Under the pieces are notes generated by a model, which did no database searches, had not been told where the DNA came from, and saw nothing but the letters and a program-made list of their open reading frames with translations. The translations under genes and the position numbers were made by a program. Source: Asterochloris sp. CNOR1 (Eukaryota; Chlorophyta; Trebouxiophyceae; Trebouxiales; Trebouxiaceae). Taken from it: 64,000 nucleotides of DNA. The first letter of the stretch is position 1. Every line of letters starts with the position of its first letter. The stretch covers positions 1,178,001-1,242,000 of the forward strand of contig OZ017763.1 of the NCBI GenBank assembly GCA_963969365.1, read 5' to 3'. This document shows, piece by piece, positions 33,201-45,900 of the stretch.

Positions 33201-36200
33201 CCCTGTAGATGGGCGGCGCCGGCTCCGGCTTCCCCCAGTGGCTCATCTCGCTGATCGTCTTGGCCAGCTGCAGCGTTCTGTCCATCATCATGATGGTCAT
33301 TAGCCGAATCGTGCGCTACCACGTCCTGAGACTGCAGCGTAAGTGCTGATACTTGCAAGCAGGTGGCTGTTGTCATCTTCACTGGAATTTGTTCAAGGCT
33401 TGCCAACGTTCCAACTGTCTGTCTAAGCCTCCCAGCCTTTCCTCAGGCTGCAGCGTGACTGCCCATGCCTATGGCTGGGAGACATGCGCGGCTGTCATGA
33501 CCTCCCACGACACTGTGCTGCAGTCTCAAGGCAGCCGCCTGTCCAGCTCTGGAAGCTTTGAGTGGTGTAATTGTGATATCCTATCAATGCATGAAGTGCA
33601 CTGCCTAGGGTCGAGTCGCTCTTTGAATGCAATGCCACTGCTTGATGGCAGGGGGAGCGAACTGCTGCAAGCTGGTCAAGCCTTTGATGCTGCACCTCCT
33701 CTTGATTGAGCTGTGTCTGGGTCACCACAGGTGCTGAGAAGTCGGCCCTATCCAGACACTGAATAGTCATATGGGGTTGACCCACCGCTGTGCTTGGACT
33801 GGTCACTCAATGTGAGTGTGTTGTGACCACTGCAGGTCAGGAGGAGGAGCAGGATAGCGAGGAGCTAGGCGAGCACCTCATGCTGCGCATCGATGATGGA
33901 CGTGAGGGTAGTGTGGGTAGCCATGACACTGACGGCGACAGCGATGGGGAGGGCGTCCCCCATCCACTGGGTCAGGAAGCAGGTGATCCAATCCATCTGC
34001 CAATTGGCCTTCTGCTAGCTTCACGCGCTGGGGAGGATGGCCCTATCTGTTTGGGCAGGGCAGCAGGCGAAATCTGTTGCTGTCGGCCGGCCTGCTGCTA
34101 GCTTCTCGATGGGGCAATGAGAAGGGCGCACCCTGTCCACTAATGTGCGGGTCACCTCAAGGGACGGCCAGACAGAATGGCTCTGCAATTCACCTGCCTG
34201 CAGACTCATGTGTCCCTCTTCACTGCTTACAGTTGGTGGTGGCGTGCTGGTCTCCCCAGGAGCTGCCAGGCAGGACAGCGGAGATGCAGCCGAGTCTTTT
34301 GTGCCACCCATCCGCAACGGCATTCAACTGCAGCAGCGCAGGCGCCGCACGCCCGTGGCTGTGCGCTCTGAGGGCGATGTTGCTGAGGTGGGTTGCTGTA
34401 AGCAATCCGCCAACATGGTGCTTGTGGATGGCCTGATGCTGTGCCATCAGAGGCTGCAATGCTGCAAAACTTGTTTGCTTGGTCAGCAGTGATCTGATAA
34501 GAGCAGTGCAGGTGCCAAGTACCTGTGGCTGTGCGTACTGAGGGCAATGCTGCGAGGTGGGTGGTACCATGCTCTGCTGGTGGTCCAAACCTCCTAGAAA
34601 AATGCACGACATTGCAGCGACACTGCAACCCGCCTTCGGCTGTGTGTTCAGACAGCCATTCACGGTGTGACATGATTGGCACTGACTGCCAGCACCTGAC
34701 TATGACCAGCCTTATGGCGAGAGCACAATGGTTCGTCGTCAATGCAATCAGCCACATCGCCTTGGCATATCGTGTCTCATCTTGCTGTCTTAAAATACCT
34801 GGCAGGGAGTCCAGCAGCCTGGTCAGCCTTCCTGATCAGGCCTCCTCACGAAGAATGACGTGGTTTTTAAGATATGTCACCTTGCACATACATGACCTGG
34901 CAAGCATTGACATGGTCGCTAATACATGCCTTGCAGCTACATGATGTCGAAGACAGCGGCAGCGATGGGGAGCCAGACACAGAGGAGGACCTCAACCGCA
35001 TTGAGGCTGCAGCTGCTGCCCTGGAACAGCGCGTGGCAGAGGCAGAGGCCCGCCAAGCAGCTGCGAGGGCAGCCCCAAATCGTCCTGAGGCCACTGGAGG
35101 TGCGTATACAGGGTTCCAGTGTGCCGCACACCTCTGCACCCCTGTGTGTTCTATGTGACCCGAGGTGCGCTGAGGTGTTGAGCTGAGCAGCTGCCAGGGT
35201 AGTCCTCTCAGCGCAAGTGGATATGTGTGCACATTGTGCTCAAGTGCATTTCATGCAGTTCATGGCAGCTTCCTGGCAGCACTTGCCTGAGCAGGTGTGA
35301 GGTGCCCTGTCAAGTCGGTCCAGTCAAGCAGCCATGTCCCTCTAAGACAGGATGTGCTTGAGCTGAATCCAATGTCCTGCAGAGTTGAGCATCAGCTACT
35401 GGCATCCAAAAGTCTTTCTCCTGACAGGCCGATCATACATCTTCCATCCTGCAGGGCAGCGCATCACAGACACTGTTCAGGGCAGCAGTTGCCCGAGCTG
35501 ATCTGCACATGGCCCTGCAGGATGGTGCATTGTCCACTGTCCAGCCACTGTCCCTTGTCAGGCAGCTGTTGCCTGTTCACGATTGTCCTGGAGGGTGGCC
35601 ACACAGCTGTCAAGGCGCTGGGGCCACCTTCAAGAGCAACTTGCTTGAACTGATGTTTGAGGGCACTGCAGGGTGGCGCATCATGTACCGGCGCACTCCC
35701 CGGGCTGCAGTGACCCAGCCAGAGGCAGCTGCTCCTCCAGCAGCAGACGGTCCCCCTCCCACACCGCGGGTGCAGGTTGAGCCTGCCAGCCCACCAGACC
35801 AGCAGCCAGTGGGTGTACAAGCAGCCCCCACATCAGAGGCAGAGCCAGAGGCAGAGCCTGAGAGAAGAGAGGCACCAGGGGGCGAGATTCAGGTGACCAC
35901 AGGATACTTCAGGGACCACAATGCTTTGCATCACCACATTTGTTTGGGGGTGGTGTGATGTCAGACCAACTTCGGGCATAGGAGCTGCGGCTGCGCAGGG
36001 CTTGTGCTGTATCAAGGGGTGGCCTGTGTGTGCTGCCGCCTGTGTGTCTGGCATGTTGCCTACAAGCGACCGCTTCTTCAAGGAAGCCCCTGCCTGCATG
36101 CAGAGCTCATCCAAGGGAGCACTTGGCAATGTCATGTTTATGCGAGGGTGTACTGGGCAGCAGGCCTGCCTGAGCGACCTGCCTGAGCAACATGCCTGAC

Positions 36201-37129
36201 CCTGTGCCCTGGCTGCAGACCCAGCCTGCCGAGGCCCTGAGTGACTTGCCCCACCAGCTTACATGACCCTGTGCCTTAGCTTTGCCCTGTGCTTGCCTGT
36301 AGACTCAGCCTGAGGAGGCACTGGCCAGCAGGCCATCCCTGGATGACCTGCACTCCGAGGACGATGCTGAGGCTCAGGAGGCAGCCTCCATTGCCAAGGC
36401 TGCCCTCATAGAAGAGGTGAGCCATGTCAGTTATGCAATGCCGCTCAGATCCAATGCTGTGCTTGTGAATTTCGCCACTCATCTCTATCTTGTTGCCTCA
36501 TGCCTGTGTTGTCAGGTGTGTTCTTGCCACAATAAGCTGCAGGAGAGGGCTGCTCTGATAAACGGCGTCCAGACGCCAAGTTGCTGTAGGCTACACCTAT
36601 GAGGCCCGCGACCTTTTATGTGAGCCTGCTGCAGGCGCTGTATGCATTTTCAATGTTGTATGTGTCTTGTGTAGGAGGAGGCCGCAGAGAAGAAGGGCTT
36701 GAAGGGGGATATGGCAGACGCTGGCATTCTGGGAGTGGAGTGCAGCGTCTGCATGAACCGCCCAGTTCAGGTAAAGGTTGTCCTCTGTCAACATGTCGCT
36801 GTTGCCTGGCCCACAAGGTGTGGATCTCGTGCTGGTCTGGGCACTGATGTTGGTCTGCGTTGATAGCAGCTGATGCCATGAAGTGTCTTTTGGGGCCAGC
36901 AGAATGCAGAGTACAGGTGTCACACCATTCCATGCGGTGTTTTTGTCACTGTTGCATTGATTGGCATCCCCTGCCACAGGTGTCTCACTGCACCCTCCAT
37001 GTGCAGGTGGTCGTCATCCCCTGTGGCCATGCCTGTATGTGTCGACGCTGCTCCAGGCGGCTGGGTCGCTGCCCCATTTGCCGAGTGGAGATTGCCAGGA
37101 GACAGCGTTTGTACCTGGGAGGCTTGTAG
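30283..37129 (+). CDS. Single-pass membrane protein with EGF-like module and RING finger (putative E3 ubiquitin ligase)
   Basis: Fourteen exons join in phase to 641 residues: 30283-30436, 30779-30900, 31211-31355, 31613-31762, 32044-32146, 32495-32678, 33209-33338, 33836-33901, 34233-34387, 34937-35099, 35672-35892,36303-36416, 36675-36770 and 37007-37129. It begins with a signal peptide ([17 protein letters not shown]). A Cys-containing lumenal or extracellular part follows ([25 protein letters not shown]). An EGF-like module runs from [13 protein letters not shown] to [12 protein letters not shown] (about 256-284). A membrane span, [19 protein letters not shown], lies at about 296-315. The cytoplasmic part is acidic, then coiled-coil, then Pro/Glu-rich. 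A C-terminal RING reads [10 protein letters not shown] ... [11 protein letters not shown] ... CPIC, with all eight zinc ligands present. RING proteins of this layout usually transfer ubiquitin to membrane or lumenal-sensor partners; the substrate is unknown. Exon 9 could instead start at a later acceptor in the same phase. Confidence 0.85.
34505..34570 (+). repeat. Decayed copy of RING-gene exon 9
   Basis: CCTGTGGCTGTGCG, CTGAGGGCnATG and GAGGTGGGT repeat CCCGTGGCTGTGCGC, TCTGAGGGCGATG and GAGGTGGGT of the exon end at 34340-34395, including its donor. The copy lies in the following intron. Confidence 0.7.
36213..36262 (+). repeat. Decayed copy of the start of RING-gene exon 12
   Basis: CTGCAG|ACCCAGCCTGCCGAG, then GCCCTGAGTGACTTGCC, mirrors the real exon start at 36303 (CTGTAG|ACTCAGCCTGAGGAG, then GCACTGGCC). 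It has its own acceptor but no donor at the right place, so it is probably a dead duplicate in the preceding intron. Confidence 0.65.
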
Positions 37130-37278
37130 ACCAGCAACAGCCTTTACTTGTAGCAATGACTTATACTTGCTGCCATAGATGAATGTCCTTCGTGCGTCTC
37201 ATCCATCTGCCAATGTTTTGTACGCTTGTCGTTGCAGCTTGTTGCCAGTAAGCTTCCTGCCCTGAAGTGCTGAGAAGC

Positions 37279-37283
37279 TGTAA
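37279..37283 (+). terminator. TGTAA poly(A) signal candidate for the RING gene
   Basis: The motif lies 150 bases after the stop codon at 37129, in the 207-base gap between convergent genes. The call rests on position and motif only. Confidence 0.4.
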
Positions 37284-37336
37284 ACAATCCTGAATTCAAT
37301 ACAGTCAAAAACGTTCCTGACAAGCAATCTTGCACT

Positions 37337-40300
37337 CTATAGAACAAACTTGGAGAGGTCCTGCTTCTTTAGAAGGTCTTCCACCCTCCGTTTGACATCG
37401 TCCTTGTCCACAACATATTTGTAACCCTGCTGACCAGCAGCCTGCGCCTCTTGCAACTGCAGCATCAAGAAGATGGACTGGCACTTCAGCAGCTTGCTGA
37501 GCACCGGAGCAGCGCTGTGCCCAGGGTGCAAGCAAACGGAGTATCTTACTTTGTCAGGCGCCTCAAAGCTGATATCCTCAAGTATGCGCTCCATGATGGT
37601 ATGCAGCCGCCGGGCACCAATGTTGTCCACTGCGGTATTTACCTCCTCAGCCACCTGCAGGGGTCAAGTAAAGAGGTGACTTGAGCTAAGTGCGCGGCAG
37701 GCCATGGCAGAATTACGCTCTTTTGCGTCCACTTTCGCAGCCACCTTCAACTCAGGTGGTGAAGAGGTCTGTCACAGTAACTGCACACTACATGCCAGGC
37801 CTGGCCTCTGCAATGTCATTTTTTCAGCCACCTGCAGCGGCCAGGCAAAGATCTGTGTCAAGGGGTTCATTCCAGGGGCAACAAAACAAGCTGATGAGAA
37901 AATCCTTTTACAAAAAGCATGCCTGAAGCAATGCACTTGCAAGTTCAAGGATCAAAGCAAGACCATCATAGTTCCTGTGACATGCTTGCTCAACAACAAG
38001 CAGCAGAACAGACGCGTCACGCAAAAGCTGTACAGCAAAAGCTGTCAAGCACGGCACCCGCTGTTGGCAATATTTAAGAGCCCGTTGCTGCTGTGTCCCA
38101 CCAACAGTTGAGATCGCTTCGCACAGAAGCCGTGCTATGCTGTGCTGTTCATGCAGTTGTAGTCGATGACTGCCCCATTCAACCCCAGAGACAGGAACAA
38201 ATTCATCTCAGCAGTGTCTTCCAGCTCAGTGTTGCAAAGCTGCTGCTATGTATTGGGCGCAGGGTCCCAGGTGCTGTGCATGGCGGGCTTAGAGGTGCTT
38301 GAACCCTGTGAAAACACTCTGCTGCTGAGGCACCACAGTAAGGCCACACAGCATGACTGATGGCAGATGAGCATCACGTACAGCCAGTCAACCACCCAAG
38401 ACATGCACTGCTTGCCTTGGAGATCTCCCTGATGGCTGCCTCTGTGAAAGTGAGAGTCACGCCCTCCGTGGCCAGCAACATGGTCTGCTGCTTGACCATG
38501 TTGTGCTCAGGCTCCGTGAGAATGCGGAAGAAGTCCTGCTGCCTGCAGACCAGCAAGCGGGGCGTTCTAGATAAGCTGAGCATGCTGCGCTCAGGCTCTG
38601 CGGTATAACAGGAGACGCCTTGCTGCTGCACAGCCTCCCACAGCCACGCGCCTGATCGCTGGACACAAGCCATGTTTGGCAGGACTGTAAGGACCATACA
38701 TCATCTCGAAGCAGTGAACAGCGCCGCCACTGCCTCTTGAAATGCAGCAGTCTGGAGGAGTGCGCCCTTGAGTGCCCCTGGGCCTGGCAGGCCAGTGAAA
38801 ATGGCAGCTCTAGCGCAGTGCACTATGACTTTGACCGGCAACATAGGCAGCAACCCAAGTGCAATACACGTATCCAGCTCGACAGCCCTGTTGAGCCGTC
38901 TGATTCCAACCAGATCAACATGAGGCTATCACTTGACATCAGAGCAGACAACTGTTGAGGCCTGCATGGGCAGCAGCTCCTGCAGCTCAGCCGGGTGTGG
39001 GGACACATTGGCAGGCGCTAACCCCCGCAAAGCTCTGGGCTGGCCCCTCTGCACCCCTCGTGCTGCCTCTGCGCGGCACTGTAGGGCAAACCCCAGGGCG
39101 ACATACGTTCAGGACACCTTGTGACAAAGCATGACTCACGTGAGGCCCTTGAGCTCCACGCGGATGGGAAGTCTCCCTTGAAGCTCAGCCAGCATGTCTG
39201 CAGGCTTGCAGGAGTGGAAGGCGCCGCTGCAGATGAAGAGGATGTGGTCTGTGTTGACATTCCCATACTTGGTGGTCACCACGCTGCCCTCAATGATGGG
39301 CAACAGGTCGCGCTGCACACCCTCGCTGCTCGCATCAGCGCCTGCAGTCAAAGGGTGAGGCTCCCTGCGACTGCGAGCACAGAACAGGGGGAGAGGGTGC
39401 TGAGGCCAGGCTGCAAGACAGTTGTGAGTAGTGCAGCTCTGATGCATGCTGCAGGAAGGAGGCTTTGTGCAGCCCCGCACACCTTACATTGCATCAGCTT
39501 AGCACGCAGGGCAGTCCTTGCAGCTGCACTTTGCAGCCCAGTGCTCACCATATCGCCCCTCTGGACCCACCACTATCTTGTCTATCTCGTCTATGAATAC
39601 AATGCCATCCTGCTCAGCTGCCTGCACAGCTTCTCGCTGAATCTGCAGGCAGGCAAGGCATCATTTAGGGGGCAACACTGCTATGATGACTGCAGGCAAT
39701 TAAAACCTCTGCCTGAATGCCTTGCGCTGGATCTGCAAGCAGGCATCCAGCTTTGCACCAGGGGGAGAGCAGGCAGGGGATGTTCTGCTGGCTGCACGCC
39801 TTGTGCTTGACCTGCAGGCAGGCAATCAGCTGTGCCTTCGGTGACCTAGGAAGGCTGCAGGTGACACTTCAGCCGCCTGCATTGCCTCATGCAGCATGGT
39901 ATTTGACAGAGCAGACACCCAGCTGGCTGCAGCTGGGGACAGCCAGACTCTGCTGTACCTCCTTGCAAAGCACCTGAGAAGCATGTGCAAAACAGGCCTG
40001 GTCTGACTTGATGCCATTATCTGCAGCACTCCATCTAGGCCAGTAGATTGCCAGTGCAAAGACGCCACAGAGCAGCTAGATGAAGATGCCAGCCCTTCCA
40101 GGGCTCACAACACAAGCAGCATTCCCTGCTCCTGCAGTGTGCTTGGAGCCACGCACGGTACCCGTGGTGCTGCGCTCACCAAGTCTGGGGTGACCAGCCA
40201 CTCAGCTGACTGCCTCTGGTCAGGACAGCTGAGTGCCTGTGCTTATCATAGCTGTGCGCAGGCCATTCTCACATGTTGTGCAAGCACTATAAGCCTGACC

Positions 40301-43300
40301 GTGCAGCAACAAGACCCCTGAAGTCACTGTGGAGCTGCCTACTGACGCTCTCCTCAAATCTGAACTGACCAGCTGCTCCAGTCCCTGCCTCCACTTCTGA
40401 GGGCCCAGGCGCCGAGAGCCTGCCAGCGCAAGGGCATGTGAGCAAGACCAGTCCCTTTGCAAGAGCTCTGGCTGCGGTCGGGCAACTAGCCGCTCTGTCC
40501 CTGCCTGCTGGATGGCCAGACGTGGGTCAAAGCTTTGTGGCAGCTGCATCCAACCCTGAAAGCCAGGTTCTCAATGGCAAATTGAATCAGGCAGCCCTGT
40601 GCAGGCAGACTGGCCCCATCCTCACCGAGTCTGAGCTGACTAGCCGTTCCGTCTCTGCCTCCTCTATTAGCGGGCGGGCCTCAGACACCTTGAGGCTACG
40701 CCTGTCGCTGCCCCGCCGTCCGGGGCCCATTATGTTTTTCACACTGCACCAGGTCAGGAACAGCGCAGCATAAGCCAGGAGTGCTGTGCAGGGCCCCATA
40801 AGCTGCTAAACTCATGATGCAAACTGCGCTGCCGAGGCAAGACACATGAGTCCCCCGTCAGGAGCCCAAGCACTGCAGGGACAATGCATGGCAATGTCAA
40901 GAGGTGATGCTGTGGGCCTCACTGATGTGCATGCAGTCAACAGCAGCAATGCAGCAGGGAGCTGCTGTGGTGCCCAGGACCCACCATCTCGATGCAGGAC
41001 AGCGCATGGAGCTCGCTGTACCAGCCACCAATCAGTATTGACAGGTGTTGTATGGTTAGCCGATGGCAGCAATGCACAATGACCTGGTGGGGTCCCTGGT
41101 GGGCGCAAAGCCATGGACCAAACCTCTGACACAACAGTCGAAAAGCACAAAGGAAACCTGACAATGCTGTCCTGCATTGCTTGAGCAGAGCCCAGGCAGC
41201 TGTAGCACCATGAAAGGAGCGCACGCACATTTACAGGATGCTGAAGTGACCACAAGGGTGCCTGCATGTCCTGGCTGCTGCAGGCCTCGCCCAGCAGGGT
41301 CGCACCACTGATGCAGTATGAAGCCACCAGTCACCCCAGACCATGAGGCATGCAGACAGCACTTGTAAGCCAATGCTGCAGGGCACTTGCCTGAAGACCC
41401 GCTCGGGCTACACATAAGGCCTATTGGAGTTTTGATAGTAGAGCCTGCAGCTCGCATTGTCTGACGGAGCCCACCTCCTACTCTCCCTCTGAGCTTCCCT
41501 GCTGCAAATCACACATGATGCGCACTCCGTAGTTCTGACCAGGGTGGCAGGCAACACACAAAGCAGGTCCCCGCCCAAGCAGCTTGCCTGATGACAAGCT
41601 CCTGCACGTTGGAGCCCTGCAGGTGGTCCAGAGGGTTGACCCCCCGACTGGCAGGAATGTCGGTCTCGATCATGCGGTCCTCCAGCTGCCCATCCTCCAG
41701 GCAGCGCAGCATGTCAGCCTGCAAGATGGGGTCAACAGAGGGGTCAACTTGGGGTCAAAATAGAAGGGAAAGACAGGGTCCAACTCTGGTCACTTGCTTG
41801 CCTGCTTTGACAGGAAGCAAATTGGGACATGCCCACATGGAAGGACAAAGGTCAGAGACAACCTTCAGCAGGCATTTGCAACCCACTAGTTGATGGGAAG
41901 TTGCCAAGCGTCTCCAGATCCAGCACGCTGTTTGCTGCTGAAGGGCACATCGATGGCAAGCAACACAGACGGCCAGGGCAGACGCTCTTGGAGAGCCTTC
42001 TGCAGCCTATCACGACCATGCAGATGCTGCCCCAGCCATGCTGCCTTGGAGGGCCACTGCAAAGCACAGGTGCAGTGCTAAGCAAGCCATTTCTGCACAG
42101 TCCTGTGCTGACCTTGGTCCTTGCCTCAGCGTGAGGCCCGCACAGCGCTGACAGCAACTTTTCATTGACCGCCTTGGTGATCTGCTCCTGCAGCAGGTGG
42201 ACCAGCAGATTCACCACTGCAGCAGAGCAGGCATGGCAGACATAGGTGGCCTCTGCAGAAGGCGGCACTGTGGTCTAGCAGACTTGAGTCTCGCGAGACA
42301 GCCAGCAGGGTGGGTCCAAGTTCTCCTGAATCAGGCATCCAACAAATCCCTGGGAGCTGCCTCAAGGCCGAATGGGCAGATCAGCGTATCTAGCGAGTGC
42401 TTCAGCAATCTTGCTGCCTGTGCAATGGCACGCAGCTTGGCCCTTAATCTACCGCAGGCTTGCCCTTGCAGTGGGCAGCAAGACAAGCAGGACGAAGGAA
42501 AGCTGTGGCCAGACATTCATGCCTGCAGGACCACCCATTGTACCTGCCGCATGGCAAGTCCGCTCAACTGCCCAGCCAACTTGTGCGCGCCTACCAGGTG
42601 CATGCCCATTCGGATCGAATGCGCCTCTGTTGCAGGCAGTCAGAACATCACCAAGCAGCAGAGCCCACACCTGCAGCGCTGCCCTCTGCTTCTGCTTCAT
42701 CAGGGTGACTGCATTGTCCACCAAGTCCCGGATGATCTGATCCACATCGCGCCCATGGAACCCCACCTCAGTGAACTTTGTGGCTTCCACCTGGACAGAG
42801 ATGGGTAGTGGGTGCTAGTGAGGCATAGGTCAGGCATGCATGTGCTCTGGAGCCTGTGCAAAACAAGACTTGCGGGACTGGTGGAGGCGGGGCGGGACGG
42901 GGAGCATTCACCTGCAGATCAACAGGCAGTACCCAAAGAAAGGTGCAGCTGGTTGCAAGAGTGATGGGGAAGATTGTGAATGGTGCTCCCACATTGGGCA
43001 AAGTTGAGGCACAGTGATGTTGCACCTGGCAACGAAGCTGTTGGGCAAACGCTGGCACTGTTGGGATTCTCCCACCAGTTGCTGCTGCTGACAGCACACA
43101 CACACACAGGAACCTCAGGGCTTTGGGGGCGCCCAGAGGCTGCTACCTAGGGGTCAGCCAACAGGCAAAAAGCAATGCACTAGGTCCTTGATGCCTTGCC
43201 ATGCAGTTACACTGATGGATGTGTGTGCTTGTCATCACGCTGTGCAGAGTTCCTGCCATGTGGTGAGGTGAGCTAAGTGCTCAGACAAGGAAACTTTCCA

Positions 43301-45243
43301 GCCCAACACAGCGAAGCTCATCTTCAAGCCTGGCTCTGGCTGCTGCTGTCAGGTGAACACCCTGACCCAGCTCACCTTGACAAAGGGTGCATCTGCCAGC
43401 TTGGCTAGCCGCCGTGCAATCTCAGTCTTTCCGCAGCCTGTGGGCCCGATCATGAGGATGTTTTTGGGAACTATTTCTTCCTGCAGGGTTGCAAACATGA
43501 ATACCAGGAGTTGACATAACGGCTGTGGAGGGGATCTGTTTTACATGGGCCTCACCAAAATTGCAATGATTTGGCAATGTAGGCCCAGGCACAGTCTTGG
43601 AAACCCCAGACTGGCAGTCCACGCAAGAGCCGCGCAGCCACTCATGCTACAACGCTGCAGGGCTGCAATTGCCTTCCCTTGAATGCCGTCCCTGAAGCAG
43701 GTGAGTCCAAAGCAGAGGTCCTGTCTAGCCACCATGTATCAACGACCATGTCTCTCAAATTGTGTGAGGCAGTGCACCGTGCACCTAGGGCTGCACCTTC
43801 ATGGGGCTGGGGATGCGATGCCGCCTCCATCTGTTCCGCAGCGCATTTGCAACAGCCCGCTTGGCGTCAGCCTGCAGACAGCACACAGCGGTTGTTGTCA
43901 GGTGCAGAGCATGCTTTTAGATGCTTGTGAGTGTCAGCCAGCAGACATCAGGAACCGCGGGGCCCACAGCATGCGGCAGCACTCACGCGTGCTCAGCTGC
44001 CGTAAGGCGGGCGCAGAACATGCACCTGGAGCCATGCTGAGTGTCAGCCTGCTGGCAGTGACTTGGGGAACACAACATGCAGCTGCAGTCAATGTTGCTG
44101 AGCGGGTACCACAACTCTCAGGGACCTGTCACGCGCAATGTTGCATGCGTGACTGCACAGCTGGAGCACAGGGCTGGCAGCATTGCGGTCTACGCAAAGG
44201 GTGAAGCAGGCTGCATGCGTCCCCCTGATACTGGCAAAGCAAGCCTATTGAGAAGCATCAGCATGCTCCCTCCTGACAGCAGCAAAACCACAGGCTGCGC
44301 AGGACTGACCTGTCCCACGATGAATTTGTCCAGGCGCTCTACAACCTGACGGGGGGTCAATTCAGAGTCTGTTATTGCCTCCTGCAGGCACAGCACTGCA
44401 GCAATGAGCACATGTGCAGGCACAGGCAGGTGGGTGGGCGGCTCCAAGGTGACTCAATGGCATGCTGGCCCCATACTATGCTGGAAGTGTGTACTGCATG
44501 GTTGAAGAGTGGCTGACTTCAGCGATGTATAGAGAGCACACTGCCGGCGACAACCCTGGCCGCCAGGAAGTGACCCACAGGACAGTGGGGCATGGTGCAG
44601 GCAATGATGATTGCCAGTTGTCAGTGTGGCTCTGAGGTTGTGCATGCCAGGCACATGATGCTAGTCTGCGCAGCCTGCAATCCAACTGGACTCACCAAAG
44701 CTTGTACTGGGATGGTCGCTGTGACATCCGTCCCAAGACTGCTAGATACTGCATCCCCACCACCTGTGGCTGATGGGGGGTCCTCTGGCACAGCAGCTGT
44801 CGCACTGCTGCTCCAGGCAGCACCCCAGGCCTGGGGCTGCTGCAGCACCTGGGCAGCCGGCAGGGCAGCCCACTCGCGGCCAGCACAGCTACTGCTGCCG
44901 GTGCTGCAGCACTTGTGGGCGCCCGAGCCATGCGTCAGGGTCTGCAGAAGAGTGAGTATGTGTGTGTGTTGCTGTCAGGTGTGTGAGAGACCACTCTGAT
45001 GTCGACAGAGCGCTCAGTGATCGTGCAGGGAGGACGTACATTCTAATTGTAATTGAAGTAGAGGTGGAGAATGGTGCAGAGCTGTTGTTGCACAGAAGCT
45101 GCATGAAGTACAGAACATGGCACACGCTGCATGTACGCATTGCGTGCACAGCAGAACAGGCATTCGCGCCACATCTGTGACATGGCATGGAACCTCACCT
45201 GGACCCTGGCCCTCAGCCCCTGCCTGAGCGCCCTGGGCAGCAT
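37337..45243 (-). CDS. HSLU: HslU (ClpY), ATPase of the HslVU protease, mitochondrial type
   Basis: HslU is an AAA+ hexamer that unfolds proteins and feeds them to the HslV peptidase. Exons: 45199-45243, 44696-44941, 44310-44381, 43797-43871, 43376-43480, 42671-42790, 42113-42187, 41588-41718, 40626-40743, 39549-39642, 39140-39341, 38416-38542, 37550-37654 and 37337-37456, all phases joining, for 544 residues. The leader [15 protein letters not shown] is Arg-rich with no acids, like a mitochondrial presequence. The mature part opens [17 protein letters not shown] and [17 protein letters not shown]. Walker A is GPTGCGKT (about 158-165). It continues [15 protein letters not shown]. Walker B is [11 protein letters not shown] (about 342-352). 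It also has [24 protein letters not shown], the sensor/C-domain [19 protein letters not shown], and the HslV-activating tail LSKFVL. Two introns start with GC (38415 and 41587). The I-domain (about 220-330) is short and variable, as usual. Confidence 0.93.
39719..39830 (-). repeat. Decayed copies of an HslU intron/exon junction
   Basis: The plus-strand order GCTTCTCGCTGAATCTGCAGG, ending at the acceptor of exon 39549-39642, recurs as GCCTTGCGCTGGATCTGCAAG at about 39719. It recurs again as GCCTTGTGCTTGACCTGCAGG at about 39798. Each copy is followed by CAGGCA. Three junction-like units thus sit 70-80 bases apart. Confidence 0.65.
40338..40520 (-). repeat. Decayed copies of an HslU exon end
   Basis: The plus-strand segment at 40620-40680 (TCTGAGCTGACTAGCCG, then TCTCTGCCTCC) recurs as TCTGAACTGACCAGCTGC and CCCTGCCTCCAC at about 40359. 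It recurs as GCAACTAGCCGCTCTGTCCC and TGCCTGCTGG at about 40481. These are copies of the 3' part of exon 40626-40743 and its donor, inside the following intron. Confidence 0.6.
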
Positions 45244-45900
45244 CGACAATTGCTAAGTGCCTTGCTGGCCACTTCCTTGCTGGAAGCCAGACACTGCAGA
45301 CTGCTCCACAGGCGATCTGGGTCAATCGTGACTGACTAGCGAGCCCCGACAGGCTCAGGGAACAGCAACGTTGCTTTGGATGATCTTATTGCCTTCTCTC
45401 AACTCTCCTCGGATCAGTAATTGTCAGATCGGCTTGGACAGGCCCTGCTGGGGACAAAGCTTTGTAACGCGAGCCAGGGCCTCAGCTCAGACACCGACTT
45501 CAGCCTGTGCATGAACGAAAGCGCATGAAGGAGCCAGCTCTGCAATGCAAAACAACAAGCTGCAGTCTGACAGGTCCCAAGCAGAGAACAGCACGCTGCA
45601 GCCTGACAGGGCTCAAGCAGGCAGCAGCAGATTGCCAGGTGTGTGCTAATGCAGATCCGCGCCTGCCACTGGACACGCATGCTGTCTATTCTGAGGCAAA
45701 GCCTGCACAAATGCCAGCATGAGGCCTTTGTTGTTGGCGAAGAGTTACAGGGCAGGGCCTGAGCAACAGCAACATCCACACCAACATGTACCTGGACTGT
45801 AGGTGCAGCTGGCAAGCCCCACCCTGCCAAACGGGTCACTGGACGCTCCCCTGCCAGGCCCGCAGGACAGCACGATGATCAGCAGCAGAGGCAGGCTGGC

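Noticed and set aside
36213-36262. An alternative RING-gene exon
   Set aside because: It has an acceptor and similarity to exon 12 but no donor in a suitable place and a diverged end; treated as a decayed copy.
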